Positions 47,860 to 56,695 of a DNA stretch of 61,685 nt are shown here, one piece after another; the stretch's first letter is position 1, and each line of letters starts with the position of its first letter. The notes below the pieces were generated by a model. The model searched no databases and had not been told where the DNA came from. It saw only the letters and a program-made list of their open reading frames with translations. The position numbers and the translations under genes were made by a program. Where the stretch lies: assembly GCF_015209595.1 (NCBI RefSeq), contig NZ_JADEYS010000026.1, positions 1 to 61,685 of the forward strand, read 5' to 3'. This DNA is from Pontibacterium sinense (GTDB taxonomy: Bacteria > Pseudomonadota > Gammaproteobacteria > Pseudomonadales > Balneatricaceae).

Positions 47860-48080
47860 TAACTGTTACGGCTTTTCCAGCGAAAGAGCCGACAACAGGC
47901 GGGCTTCCTGATCAAAGCCGAAAATCAGGAAATCCGGAGAGCAAGGATGCTCCAGAGCTCTATATGAGCAGATACTGAATACATATTACGATTTTCTACA
48001 GTGAAGAGTTGTTCAAAGCCGAAAGACAATTCCTTACTGTCTCGATCCTAAGGGCACGTTATTCGTGCCCTTTCTTATTT
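47860..48080 (+). ncRNA. Candidate structured RNA with two hairpins sharing an 11-nt loop
   Basis: Hairpin A: TTCCTGAT (47905-47912) and ATCAGGAA (47924-47931) enclose CAAAGCCGAAA. Hairpin B: GAGTTGTT (48006-48013) and GACAATTC (48025-48032) enclose exactly the same loop. The stems are unrelated in sequence, yet both are 8 bp, which suggests structural conservation. An earlier hairpin (about 47869-47891, CGGCTTTT...AAAGAGCCG) and GAGCA-AGGA-TGCTC (47938-47951) also fold; the AGGA loop resembles a CsrA/RsmA site. A perfect terminator follows at 48050. No ORF of note lies within. The 5' end is a guess. Confidence 0.55.
48050..48080 (+). terminator. Rho-independent terminator of the candidate RNA
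   Basis: AAGGGCACG (48050-48058) pairs perfectly with CGTGCCCTT (48064-48072), followed by TTCTTATTT. It is 320 bp beyond the ChaN-like gene, too far to be a simple gene-end signal. Confidence 0.85.
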
Positions 48081-48182
48081 CTGCCCTCCTCTTACTACTT
48101 TTTTTAGAAGTACTGACCAACTATCAGGTAATACTTCTGCCATACCTGTATGTGTTTTTTATTTGTCATTTCAAACACGCAT

Positions 48183-48210
48183 AAAAAACACAGGAACCCG
48201 AAGGTTCCTG
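48183..48210 (-). terminator. Rho-independent terminator of the aldehyde dehydrogenase
   Basis: CAGGAACC (48191-48198) pairs with GGTTCCTG (48203-48210) around CGAA. On the minus strand it is followed by TGTGTTTTTT. Confidence 0.85.
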
Positions 48211-48313
48211 CGAACTCCAGCATGAGAAATCGCTAGACAGCCAAGGTGACAAGAAAAAGAGGGCTGCTACCAGCATGATGGCCGGCAGCAGCGAGGGGGA
48301 AAACGGGAAAGGA

Positions 48314-49726
48314 TTACTTGTTGATATTAAGGGTCTGAGGCACTGTATATTCCAGCAGCCCTTCCTGTCCGAACTCCACACCAAAGCCAGACATTTTACA
48401 GCCACCAAACGGAGCATGTGGCAGCACTTCAGCGTGACCGTTAATCCATGCAGTTCCGCACTCCAGGCGTTGAGCGATCTTCTGAGCGCCTTCAATGTCA
48501 GAAGACCAAACAGAACCACCCAGACCCACATCGCAGCTATTCGCCCGCTCTACCGCATCATCTACGTCACTATAACGAATGACAGGCAGTGTTGGACCAA
48601 ACTGTTCCTCAGTCACAATACGCATATCATCGGTAACGTTGGCGACAATAGTAGGTGGATAGAAGAAACCTTTGCCTTCTAACGGCTGACCGCCGCATAG
48701 AACAGAGGCTCCATTTTCTCTGGCATCATCAACCAGGTCTTTAACCAAATCGAACTGGTCCTTGTTTTGTACAGGGCCGAAGGTCGTACCTTCTGCCATA
48801 CCGTCACCCACAGATTGAGCGTTGGCGAGTTCAACCAACTTGTCACACACTTGGTCATATTGGGTTTCATGAACATACAGGCGCTTCAGTGCTGCACAGG
48901 TCTGCCCCATGTTCAGGAATGCAGTCTGGAAAATACCTTCGGCAATCGCGTTTACATCAGCATCCGGCAGGATAATACCTGCGTCGTTACCACCCAGCTC
49001 CAGTGTCAGACGCTTCAGGTTACCGGCGGCGTTACGCATAATGGCCTGACCGGTTGGCGTGGAGCCCGTAAATACAATCTTACGAATTTTTTCGTGACCG
49101 GTGATCGCACTACCAATACCGCTTTCGCCAGTCACGAGGTTCATGACACCTGCAGGTACTTCTTTACTGATAATTTCAGCCAGCATGATGGTGTTCAGGG
49201 GTGTCAGGCCGGATGGCTTACAGACAACCGTATTACCCGTACGTAGCGCTGGCATGATATGCCACACTGCAATCATGAGCGGCCAGTTCCATGGGGTAAT
49301 GGAGCCCACTACGCCCAATGGCTTGCGGTGAAGTTCAATGCGCTTGTTATCGCTGTCTTCCAGTACCTCTACAGGAATCTCCAAATCCGCGGTGTAACGC
49401 GTCCAGGCAACAGCTCCACCAACTTCGGCCTGAGCCAGGAACATTGGCTTGCCCTGCTCTTTTACAATGATTTCAGCCAGCTCAGCCGCATTCGCTTCGA
49501 TACCGTCGGCGATACGGTGTAACGCTTGTTTACGCTCTGCATCACTACTGTACTGCCAGGTTTTAAATGCCTCATCTGCCGCATCTACGGCATCATTCAA
49601 CTGCTCAACGGTTGCGTATGGACACGCTGATACAACCTCTTCGGTTGCCGGGTTGATTACATCAAAAGTTCCCCGGCCACCCGCAACTTGTTCGCCATTA
49701 ATAATTAAACTGTATTCTCTCTGCAT
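48314..49726 (-). CDS. Aldehyde dehydrogenase family protein
   Basis: A 470-residue aldehyde dehydrogenase with TPWNWPLMIAVW, FTGSTPTG, LELGGNDAGI, the nucleophile region NMGQTCAALKRLYVH and C-terminal PFGGCKMSGFG. It is a different subgroup from 12889-14385. It lies downstream of the second porin on the same strand (86 bp between them) and probably shares its promoter. It could oxidise aldehydes made by QHNDH copy 2; this is inference from the shared upstream repeats. Start ATG at 49726 with GGAGG-like sequence not evident but AAAGGACC nearby. Confidence 0.87.
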   Translation of the reverse strand: MQREYSLIINGEQVAGGRGTFDVINPATEEVVSACPYATVEQLNDAVDAADEAFKTWQYSSDAERKQALHRIADGIEANAAELAEIIVKEQGKPMFLAQAEVGGAVAWTRYTADLEIPVEVLEDSDNKRIELHRKPLGVVGSITPWNWPLMIAVWHIMPALRTGNTVVCKPSGLTPLNTIMLAEIISKEVPAGVMNLVTGESGIGSAITGHEKIRKIVFTGSTPTGQAIMRNAAGNLKRLTLELGGNDAGIILPDADVNAIAEGIFQTAFLNMGQTCAALKRLYVHETQYDQVCDKLVELANAQSVGDGMAEGTTFGPVQNKDQFDLVKDLVDDARENGASVLCGGQPLEGKGFFYPPTIVANVTDDMRIVTEEQFGPTLPVIRYSDVDDAVERANSCDVGLGGSVWSSDIEGAQKIAQRLECGTAWINGHAEVLPHAPFGGCKMSGFGVEFGQEGLLEYTVPQTLNINK

Positions 49727-49812
49727 GGAGGTTGGTCCTTTATTGTCTTCTTATAGCCATTAAAACCGGACTCATTGCTGAGTCCGGCGAATAACGTGTC
49801 CGTCCGCTGTGA

Positions 49813-51111
49813 TTAGAACGGTACGATAGCCAGTACCTGGAAGTAGGTATTGGTGTCAGTGTTACCTTGTGTGCTGCTTGCAGAATCAGGTTTAAAGAAA
49901 CCCAGCAATGGACTAACGATCAAGTGATCATTAACAACCCATTCCGCATATAGATTTAACTCTTGAGCGTCAGAACGTGCAGCCAGACCACTGGTGTCTT
50001 CGAAGTCGAAGTACAACGCACCGACCGTCAACAGCTCCGTTGGGTGAGCCTTCACACCAATGTGATGAACATCAACACCGGTATTGCCAGGACCCGCTGC
50101 CGCATAATTGGCCCATACTTCACCTTGGAACCACGTACCGTAGCCACGGTTAAAACCGGTAAAGAGCTGATCATAACCTTTGTCAAAAGTGCTATATCGG
50201 TAGTTCACACTTGGTGACCACGCGACGTCTGCAAATGTCCAGCCGCCTTCCACGTACCAAGCACTCGCGTCTGGTGCACTATTCCCCTGAGTCTGATCAA
50301 CGTATTCAGCAGACAAGAATAGGTTTTCTACCCCCGCATTACCTTGATAGCGAAGGCTGATGTTTTTCTGACCATCTCGCTGAAGATTATCAAAAGCACC
50401 ACCCGCGATACCGGTTGGATTAACATCCATTCCTTTCAGATACATCAGTCCAAAAGTACCCATCTCACTGTTGTGCTCGATGTTGATACCCGCCATTTCT
50501 GGACGACCCTGAGCCTTATTGTCAGACTCGAACCAAAATAAGTCGGACCTCAGGCCTTCGTCTCCACCGACTTTAAGCCATGCAGTCTTGTCGAATGCTT
50601 TACGACCTGCCAGCCAATATGCGCCGCCGCGGCTTAACTCTGAATCAATTGCTTCGCCAAAGTTAAGAGAGTCACCATTCATTAGAAAACCATCACCAAG
50701 CGTGATGTTCTGACGACCCACCGAGAAATCCACTAAGCCTGTGCGCGCACCTATATAGATATCTTCTAGTTTGGTCTGACGTTCATTACCATTGGTCGTA
50801 CCAGATGCTTCACCATCACCCCATGCACCGCTCGTAAGTGCATTTATAGCCCCATATACGGCAACATCGTTTGCAACGACTTTATTTCCAGAGAAACCGT
50901 ATTTTGCATAGGCTTCCCCCCAGCTTGGCTTGCTCGCTGAGTTGCCGTAAGTTTCCTGACTGCTGAAATAACCTGCAATCACTTCCAAATCAAAGTTCAG
51001 CTCAGTACCGTCTTCATTAACCAGGTTGTACGCAGACGCTGTACCTGATGCAGCAGCAATTGCCGCCCCCAGCAAAACACCGGAAAGCCGGCGCTTCATC
51101 TTTGAGTTCAT
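49813..51111 (-). CDS. Second outer membrane porin, paralogue of 6209-7537
   Basis: A 432-residue barrel protein with signal peptide ending GTASA and a C-terminal Phe. Shared blocks with the first porin include FSVGRQNITLGDGFLMNGD, GGAYWLAGRKAFDKTA, DLFWFESDN and WYVEGGWTFADVAW. It probably admits the substrate of QHNDH copy 2. Four 10-bp-period TGTA-core heptads lie 137-173 bp upstream, as for qhpA2. It is the first gene of a porin-aldehyde dehydrogenase pair. Confidence 0.82.
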   Translation of the reverse strand: MNSKMKRRLSGVLLGAAIAAASGTASAYNLVNEDGTELNFDLEVIAGYFSSQETYGNSASKPSWGEAYAKYGFSGNKVVANDVAVYGAINALTSGAWGDGEASGTTNGNERQTKLEDIYIGARTGLVDFSVGRQNITLGDGFLMNGDSLNFGEAIDSELSRGGAYWLAGRKAFDKTAWLKVGGDEGLRSDLFWFESDNKAQGRPEMAGINIEHNSEMGTFGLMYLKGMDVNPTGIAGGAFDNLQRDGQKNISLRYQGNAGVENLFLSAEYVDQTQGNSAPDASAWYVEGGWTFADVAWSPSVNYRYSTFDKGYDQLFTGFNRGYGTWFQGEVWANYAAAGPGNTGVDVHHIGVKAHPTELLTVGALYFDFEDTSGLAARSDAQELNLYAEWVVNDHLIVSPLLGFFKPDSASSTQGNTDTNTYFQVLAIVPF

Positions 51112-51247
51112 TGTGTTCGTCCTCCGCAGTAGCGCATTTTTTATTTGTTTTTATTCAAGAACTTCACTTCAGCAGGAAGGGGGGCTGCTGGTATGCAAAA
51201 GTTCGATATGGCTAGAGTACCTACACGCTGTAAACAGGATTTGCGGC

Positions 51248-51284
51248 GGATGTAGTGAGTTGTGCAGAGATGTAACGACTTGTA
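51248..51284. promoter_or_regulatory. Four 10-bp-period heptads upstream of the second porin
   Basis: On the + strand GGATGTA (51248), AGTTGTG (51258), AGATGTA (51268) and ACTTGTA (51278). The orientation relative to the gene matches the arrays at 3908-3971 and 37342-37368. Confidence 0.6.
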
Positions 51285-51298
51285 ATAGATAAAGGAAC

Positions 51299-51538
51299 AT
51301 GACAGTTTCAGATCACATCGATTGGAATCACAACATTCGACGCAGCAAAACAGACCGATCGGTTAATCAACGATTCTTAAAGCCCGTAGAATACAAAACA
51401 GGTTTAACCACCCTATTCGTCGCCTGGGTTTATCTCATCAGGATCAAATCATGTGCACACAGGTATTTTGATGAGGATGTCAGGATTGAATACGCTTGGG
51501 ATAGAAAGGTCAGCTTTCGAGTGATCAGCGAGCGTTGA
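51299..51538 (+). CDS. Doubtful small ORF
   Basis: A 79-residue ORF with AAAGGA just before the ATG and an overlap of its 3' end with the convergent gspB stop. It has a short hydrophobic stretch (LTTLFVAWVYLI) and no recognised family. It might be real, but coding signal is weak. Confidence 0.25.
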   Translation: MTVSDHIDWNHNIRRSKTDRSVNQRFLKPVEYKTGLTTLFVAWVYLIRIKSCAHRYFDEDVRIEYAWDRKVSFRVISER

Positions 51539-52334
51539 TCCAAAACTGCCTGTTTTTATAGCTAAGAATCACACCGTCCTGGGTAATCTGCTTAAGGGTC
51601 AAGCCCGCGGCAATTGAATCACCTTCACGTAAGCGCTGACCGTTAATCTTGACCATTCTTGATGCCGCTTTGGACGAGAATATGTGAACGCTGAACGTGA
51701 AATCTGGCAACGACTTTTGGAACGCTGCAGGCAACTGTTTCTGATGTGGTATACCTGCGTAGGGGTCAGGCATGGAAGGAGTGATCTTCGTAACAGGCGG
51801 TGTCAATGACGCAACGGGAACGGGTGACGGAACGACCTTAGCGATCGTTTTGGCCACTGGTTTTGGAATGGATTGTGGCTTTTTCGTTAATGATGCAGCC
51901 TTCTGTGCCTTAAGGTTATCCGCATACCGTGTTGGGGCAACCGACATATCACTTGCGCGTGCGCTGGCCGTGCGAATTTTGACGTTCTCTACATCGGACA
52001 GCACCTCGGCCGATAGCAACCAATCATCATTTCTTAACGGAGGATCTTTAGCATCAATGGGAAGCTTCACTGTCACCGTATTGTTGTCATTGGGATCTAC
52101 TACCGATGCAGGTGCAACCTGTTGAGCCGAAGATGCCGAAAACGGTGATAACAGAACGGTACCACCTATTAGCGCAATCACAATTCCGAGGAAAACAGCG
52201 CCCGCCCATAGATAGGAGGTCGTCTTGTTGCTCGGTGTTTCAGGTAATGGAAGTGTTTGAGTTTGAATATCGGGAATACGTCCGCGATTTCGATCGTGAT
52301 CTGAGTGCTTAAGTGCATCAAGGATATAGGACAT
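51525..52334 (-). CDS. gspB: GspB-like type II secretion accessory protein
   Basis: A 269-residue inner membrane protein starting MSYILDALKHSD, the hallmark of GspB. It has one transmembrane segment (about residues 43-63), a Pro/Lys-rich linker, and a C-terminal periplasmic domain (FTFSVHIFSSKAASRMVKINGQRLREGDSI) like GspB/GspC HR domains. GspA and GspB help insert the secretin through peptidoglycan. It starts 1 nt after the gspA stop. Core gsp genes are not in the window. Confidence 0.88.
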   Translation of the reverse strand: MSYILDALKHSDHDRNRGRIPDIQTQTLPLPETPSNKTTSYLWAGAVFLGIVIALIGGTVLLSPFSASSAQQVAPASVVDPNDNNTVTVKLPIDAKDPPLRNDDWLLSAEVLSDVENVKIRTASARASDMSVAPTRYADNLKAQKAASLTKKPQSIPKPVAKTIAKVVPSPVPVASLTPPVTKITPSMPDPYAGIPHQKQLPAAFQKSLPDFTFSVHIFSSKAASRMVKINGQRLREGDSIAAGLTLKQITQDGVILSYKNRQFWINAR

Positions 52335-52335
52335 T

Positions 52336-54027
52336 TCACACACCTCCCTCTTTTGCTTCAAGCATTGGATCATCTTTCTGAGTAACAGAATTCAGAAGAA
52401 TGGCTGTATGAGGTCCGACAACTCCGTCCGGTACTAACCCATGACTTTCCTGAAAACGTTTAACCTGTCTGACCAGCCCGTTATCGTACTTTTGAAAACG
52501 GAAATAACGTGGAGCCCGACTTTGAGCAAATGCGAGTTGACGATCCAACCAGATCACCTCCGGCCCCTCGGTGCCAGGATGAATAGGCGCTTTGTAATGT
52601 TGAGGGACGCGCCATACAACAGTGTATTTTCCCTCAACCCACAGTTTAAGATCCTCTATACCCACCAAGCGAACTTCACCTGCAATAAACACCTTGGCCA
52701 CGCCGTTATGTACACCTAATAACGTCGCATAGAAGCTTTGCCCTTTGGCGTTAAACAGGCTGATCACTGCTGGATGGTTCAGGTTAATCAGCTCATCTAA
52801 ACTACCGATTTTGAAGAGACATCTGAGACCATTGGCTTCAGCAAACCGACAGACGGCCGGCTGCTTCCTGGGCTCATACGTAAGGCCCCATTGCTGCATC
52901 AATGTTTTATATGCCTGAACTTCAGTGCGACGCGTGTCGGTTCCGGTTGGCCACTGCCAATTCGCTGGATTAGACAGTTCCTTTCCGCCGACTACCGTTT
53001 CATCACTCTGCTCGGTAAGCTCCATTTCTGACAATGTCGAAGTGCTTTCATCGTGACGTAATGGGTCGCTTATCTGATGCGTCACCGCCTGTAAGCTCTC
53101 AAACAGGTTATTGTCCGGCATGTTCTTAATCAGAACCAAACTCAAGGTAACAATCGCAACTAATGACCCTATCATCACAATCGGTCTTGAGTACCACGCC
53201 GCGGTTGATCGGCCATCTGGTGTTTCACCAAATACCTCATTGGCAGCTTTGCCCAACGTGCCCGCTTCCACCCGACTCTCCCTCTGCACATAAGCCCCCA
53301 ATAACGCCCTGTCACAGATGATATTTACTAACCTTGGAATGCCTTTTGTCAGCCGGTAAAGACGTTTGATGGAGGAAGGAGGAAATAGCTGCCCATCAAC
53401 ACCCGCTACAGACAGGCGGTGAGCTACATACGCAGGTAATTCGTTTTGTGATAGCGCCCGCAGATGATAGCGCGCAGTAATTCGCTGATTGACTTGTCTT
53501 AGCTCTGGTTTTGACAGTTTCTCGGTCAGTTCAGGTTGTCCAATCAGAATAATTTGCAACAGTTTCTGCGTGTTTGTCTCAAGATTGGTCAACAAACGAA
53601 TGGTTTCGAGTACGTCTGCGGATAAGTTCTGAGCTTCATCGATAATCAGAACCGTGTGTTTGTCATTGCGGTGATTATCTAAAAGATGCTGATTGATCGA
53701 ATCAACATAATCTTTCAACTCACTGTTTTTGGCACAGAAAATCCGGAGATCGTCGCAGATAGCGGCAAGCAGCTCTATTGCGCTGTATTGAGGGTTAAGA
53801 ACAAAGGCTACTTCTGTATTTTCCGGTAGCTGCTCCAGTAAACAGCGAGATACTGTCGTTTTACCGGTGCCAACTTCGCCCGTCAGCAGCACAAACCCAC
53901 CGTTGCTGTTTATACCGTAAAGTAAATGTGCCAGTGCCTCGCGATGCTGTTCACTCATAAATAGGAAACGAGGGTCTGGTGCTATCGCAAATGGCGGTTC
54001 GGATAATCCAAAGTAGTTACTGTACAT
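52336..54027 (-). CDS. gspA: GspA/ExeA-like AAA ATPase with peptidoglycan-binding domain
   Basis: A 563-residue protein starting MYSNYFGLSEPPFAIAPDPRFLFMS, typical of ExeA. Walker A is GEVGTGKTT (near residue 50) and Walker B is LIIDEAQNLS. A transmembrane segment follows at about 288-306 (IVMIGSLVAIVTLSLVLI), then a periplasmic part ending in a peptidoglycan-binding domain (RQVKRFQESHGLVPDGVVGPHTAILLNSV). It is divergent from the VpsR-like gene. Confidence 0.9.
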   Translation of the reverse strand: MYSNYFGLSEPPFAIAPDPRFLFMSEQHREALAHLLYGINSNGGFVLLTGEVGTGKTTVSRCLLEQLPENTEVAFVLNPQYSAIELLAAICDDLRIFCAKNSELKDYVDSINQHLLDNHRNDKHTVLIIDEAQNLSADVLETIRLLTNLETNTQKLLQIILIGQPELTEKLSKPELRQVNQRITARYHLRALSQNELPAYVAHRLSVAGVDGQLFPPSSIKRLYRLTKGIPRLVNIICDRALLGAYVQRESRVEAGTLGKAANEVFGETPDGRSTAAWYSRPIVMIGSLVAIVTLSLVLIKNMPDNNLFESLQAVTHQISDPLRHDESTSTLSEMELTEQSDETVVGGKELSNPANWQWPTGTDTRRTEVQAYKTLMQQWGLTYEPRKQPAVCRFAEANGLRCLFKIGSLDELINLNHPAVISLFNAKGQSFYATLLGVHNGVAKVFIAGEVRLVGIEDLKLWVEGKYTVVWRVPQHYKAPIHPGTEGPEVIWLDRQLAFAQSRAPRYFRFQKYDNGLVRQVKRFQESHGLVPDGVVGPHTAILLNSVTQKDDPMLEAKEGGV

Positions 54028-54284
54028 GGTAAGTATCCCTTGGTTACACATACCAATATAGAACCCTTAGGCGCCAAATGCTCAATATTCGTACAGCTGC
54101 TATTACACCCCCTCTCCCATTGCGTTCAAATAGCTGACAAACGCTACTTAAATGGAACGCATGTTGAACACCGATGTATTGCATTGTTTTCACAACATGT
54201 TGCGTACCACGGGCTAAACTTAAACCACCTAGTGACTGGATGTTTTGTACACACTTGTTCACTTTAATAGACAAGGTCTTTACC

Positions 54285-55676
54285 ATGAACCCCAACACTC
54301 AACTCACACAACGAGACGATGGGGGTATACGGAAGGCACTATATGTAGATTTAGCCGAGTATCACCCCAGTAATATTGATAACTTTCAATTCTCTGATTG
54401 GGCACTTGACCGCGTTACGAGTCCACCAAGAGCCAAAGCCTGTATTCACGCACACCACTATTTGGTCGGCTTGGTGTATTTAAGCCACTTATCCGATATT
54501 CAACGCCAACAGGCGATGGAGATTGTGGGTCGTGAATACAACACCATATGGATTGCTCTGGTTGAGCATAACGATCTGTTGGATGCGAACTTCCAGCGGA
54601 TGATTTGTGCCAATTTCTATGATTACTTCACGTTGCCGCTGGACAATAGCTTGGACTATCTGAAAGCAACGTTAGGCCATGCTTACGGAATCGCTCTTTT
54701 ACGTTCCCTCGAAAGCCAGGGGATAAATGAGTATGAGCAAACGGAGATGGTCGGTGCCAGTGAACATATGCGCCGTGTATTTAACGAGATTCGTAAAGTC
54801 GCGAATGTTAATGCACCGGTGATGATAGGAGGAGACACCGGTACCGGCAAGGAGATGGTCGCACGCGCTATCCATCAGCGCTCAAACCGTAACGACGGAC
54901 CGTTCATTGCGGTGAACTGCGGTGCACTGCCAGATACGTTGATCCACGCAGAGCTGTTCGGATATGAAAAAGGTGCTTTCACCGGTGCGTATAAACGAAA
55001 GATTGGGCGCATCGAAGCTGCCCAGAACGGTACGATTTTCCTCGATGAGATCGGTGACCTGCCCTTGGAGTTACAGGTCTATCTGCTGCGTTTTTTGGAA
55101 CAGCGAACGATCGAGCGACTTGGCGGGAATGAAAGCCATCGTGTTAATGCGCGCGTTATTGCCGCTACGCATATCGATTTGGAGAAAGCGGTTGAAGAAG
55201 GACGCTTTCGGGAAGATCTTTACTATCGCTTAAATGTACTCAATATTGACATGCCTACACTCGCCGAGCGCTATGAGGATATCGAGCTACTTGCCCGCTA
55301 TTTCTTCAAAAAGTTCTCCCACGAATACGAAACGCAGGTAAAAGGCTTCTCTAGCCAGGCGATTGAAGCGATGAACAAACACAGCTGGCCAGGCAATATC
55401 CGCGAGATGATCAACCGTATCCGGCGTGCGATGGTCATGGGCGAGAACCGAATGATAACGCCATCGGATCTCGGACTGTCCTCTTCCCCTGTTCAGTTGC
55501 AAGTGATGTCGCTGGACGAGGCGCGTAATCATGCAGAAGAACTCGCAGTAAAAAGTGGATTGCATTATTCCCACCATAACATTACAAAAACTGCAAAAAT
55601 TCTAGGGGTCTCTCGGGTAACGCTATACCGCCTGATTGATAAGTATGATTTAAAGAAAAATGTATCAGCACCTTAA
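54285..55676 (+). CDS. VpsR-like sigma54-type regulator
   Basis: A 463-residue regulator. The N-terminal 150 residues are receiver-like without a clear phospho-site. The AAA+ domain has GDTGTGKE, GYEKGAFTGAYKRK and FLDEIGDLP, and a Fis-type HTH ends it (ITKTAKILGVSRVTLYRLIDKY). In Vibrio, VpsR binds cyclic di-GMP and activates biofilm and type II secretion genes. Its position between gspA and a cyclic di-GMP riboswitch-controlled protease fits such a role. The ATG at 54285 is chosen; an upstream extension to 54174 runs into the gspA promoter. Confidence 0.8.
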   Translation: MNPNTQLTQRDDGGIRKALYVDLAEYHPSNIDNFQFSDWALDRVTSPPRAKACIHAHHYLVGLVYLSHLSDIQRQQAMEIVGREYNTIWIALVEHNDLLDANFQRMICANFYDYFTLPLDNSLDYLKATLGHAYGIALLRSLESQGINEYEQTEMVGASEHMRRVFNEIRKVANVNAPVMIGGDTGTGKEMVARAIHQRSNRNDGPFIAVNCGALPDTLIHAELFGYEKGAFTGAYKRKIGRIEAAQNGTIFLDEIGDLPLELQVYLLRFLEQRTIERLGGNESHRVNARVIAATHIDLEKAVEEGRFREDLYYRLNVLNIDMPTLAERYEDIELLARYFFKKFSHEYETQVKGFSSQAIEAMNKHSWPGNIREMINRIRRAMVMGENRMITPSDLGLSSSPVQLQVMSLDEARNHAEELAVKSGLHYSHHNITKTAKILGVSRVTLYRLIDKYDLKKNVSAP

Positions 55677-55785
55677 CAGTTTTGCTTACCTGTTTTTAGC
55701 GCAGGCGCTTTAACTTATTGTAAATAAACGAATTAAATTAGTGGCGCGAAGGTTGCTTATTTCCTTACAGGGGATGGAGATAAGT

Positions 55786-56085
55786 ATGCGACATAGCCTA
55801 GACACTAAAAAATATCATCGCGACAATGATGCCGGTTCAGGTTCAAATAACCAGATGCCGGCCCCTTCATCCGCATCCTCAAATCATACGCTGCCTACGT
55901 CAGCGCCTCATCTGGTTCCCTCCTTTCGCAGCCGCTCCCGCCGCCTGCTACACCAACGCGTTCATTACAGTTCTGGCCCCATTATCCTGTTATGGGATGA
56001 AATTGACGAGAACGTCCCTTCAACTGACGACAGTAACGTTTACGAAAACGACCTATCCAATCACGACGAGGATGGGAATCCATAA
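55786..56085 (+). CDS. Hypothetical 99-residue protein
   Basis: The ATG at 55786 has GGAG 6 nt upstream. The sequence is hydrophilic, with Ser/Pro/Asn in the first half, an Arg-rich centre (SFRSRSRRLLHQR) and an acidic C-terminus. No signal peptide or family was recognised. It follows the VpsR-like gene by 110 bp on the same strand. Between its end and the riboswitch (56086-56528) nothing else is recognisable. Confidence 0.45.
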   Translation: MRHSLDTKKYHRDNDAGSGSNNQMPAPSSASSNHTLPTSAPHLVPSFRSRSRRLLHQRVHYSSGPIILLWDEIDENVPSTDDSNVYENDLSNHDEDGNP

Positions 56086-56528
56086 GGTGTATAAGCAACT
56101 GTTAAAAAGTTCCTGAACATTTGATCACTATTTATTCAGGCAAACGTATGTTTTATTCCACAACTGTATAAGACACGACCAGTTGTAAATGCTAGGATGC
56201 GCTCCGTTACAACAGTTTACAGCGTGTAAAGCAAACGATATGACGTTGGCAATACGTTGTGGGGAACAACTGTTTCGTCTGACTGGCTGAATTTTGGTAG
56301 GGAAATTCGGTAAGTACAGACACGCTTCATGCGTCTTCTTGTTACCCGCATTCGTATTCGTACGCCTTTCATATCTTATGTCCGCTTTACCACCCGAATG
56401 GCTTAACGCATCCACTTTGGACAAGGACGGTCAACGGGAACATTGATGTTGCTGGATATACGGTCTCACTGACGAGAATCAGCCATAAGGGTCTGTCCGC
56501 GGGAAAACAGTACCGCGGTTATATATTT

Positions 56529-56670
56529 GAAAGATCCTCTCTGGATAAAGGCACAACCTGGGAAACCAGGTGTCGCAAAGTCACGGGTCCCATCTTTGTT
56601 GTGGGGACGGCCGCACTGCCGATGGAGAGTATACCCTCGCGCGTGAATACGTAGCTGTTGAGGATCTTTC
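56529..56670 (+). ncRNA. Cyclic di-GMP-I (GEMM) riboswitch 2
   Basis: The leader has the GEMM-I core: GGCACAACC, GTCGCAAAGTCACGGGTCC and GACGGCCGCACTGCCGATGG. P1 is CTCTC/GAGAG. GAAAGATCCTC (56529-56539) is perfectly complementary to GAGGATCTTTC (56660-56670), competing with P1, as in riboswitch 1. A further hairpin CGCAAA/TTTGCG (56670-56686) runs into the ribosome site GGAG (56686-56689) just before the ATG at 56696, so translational control is likely. Confidence 0.87.
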
Positions 56671-56695
56671 GCAAACCCAATTTGCGGAGATTCTC

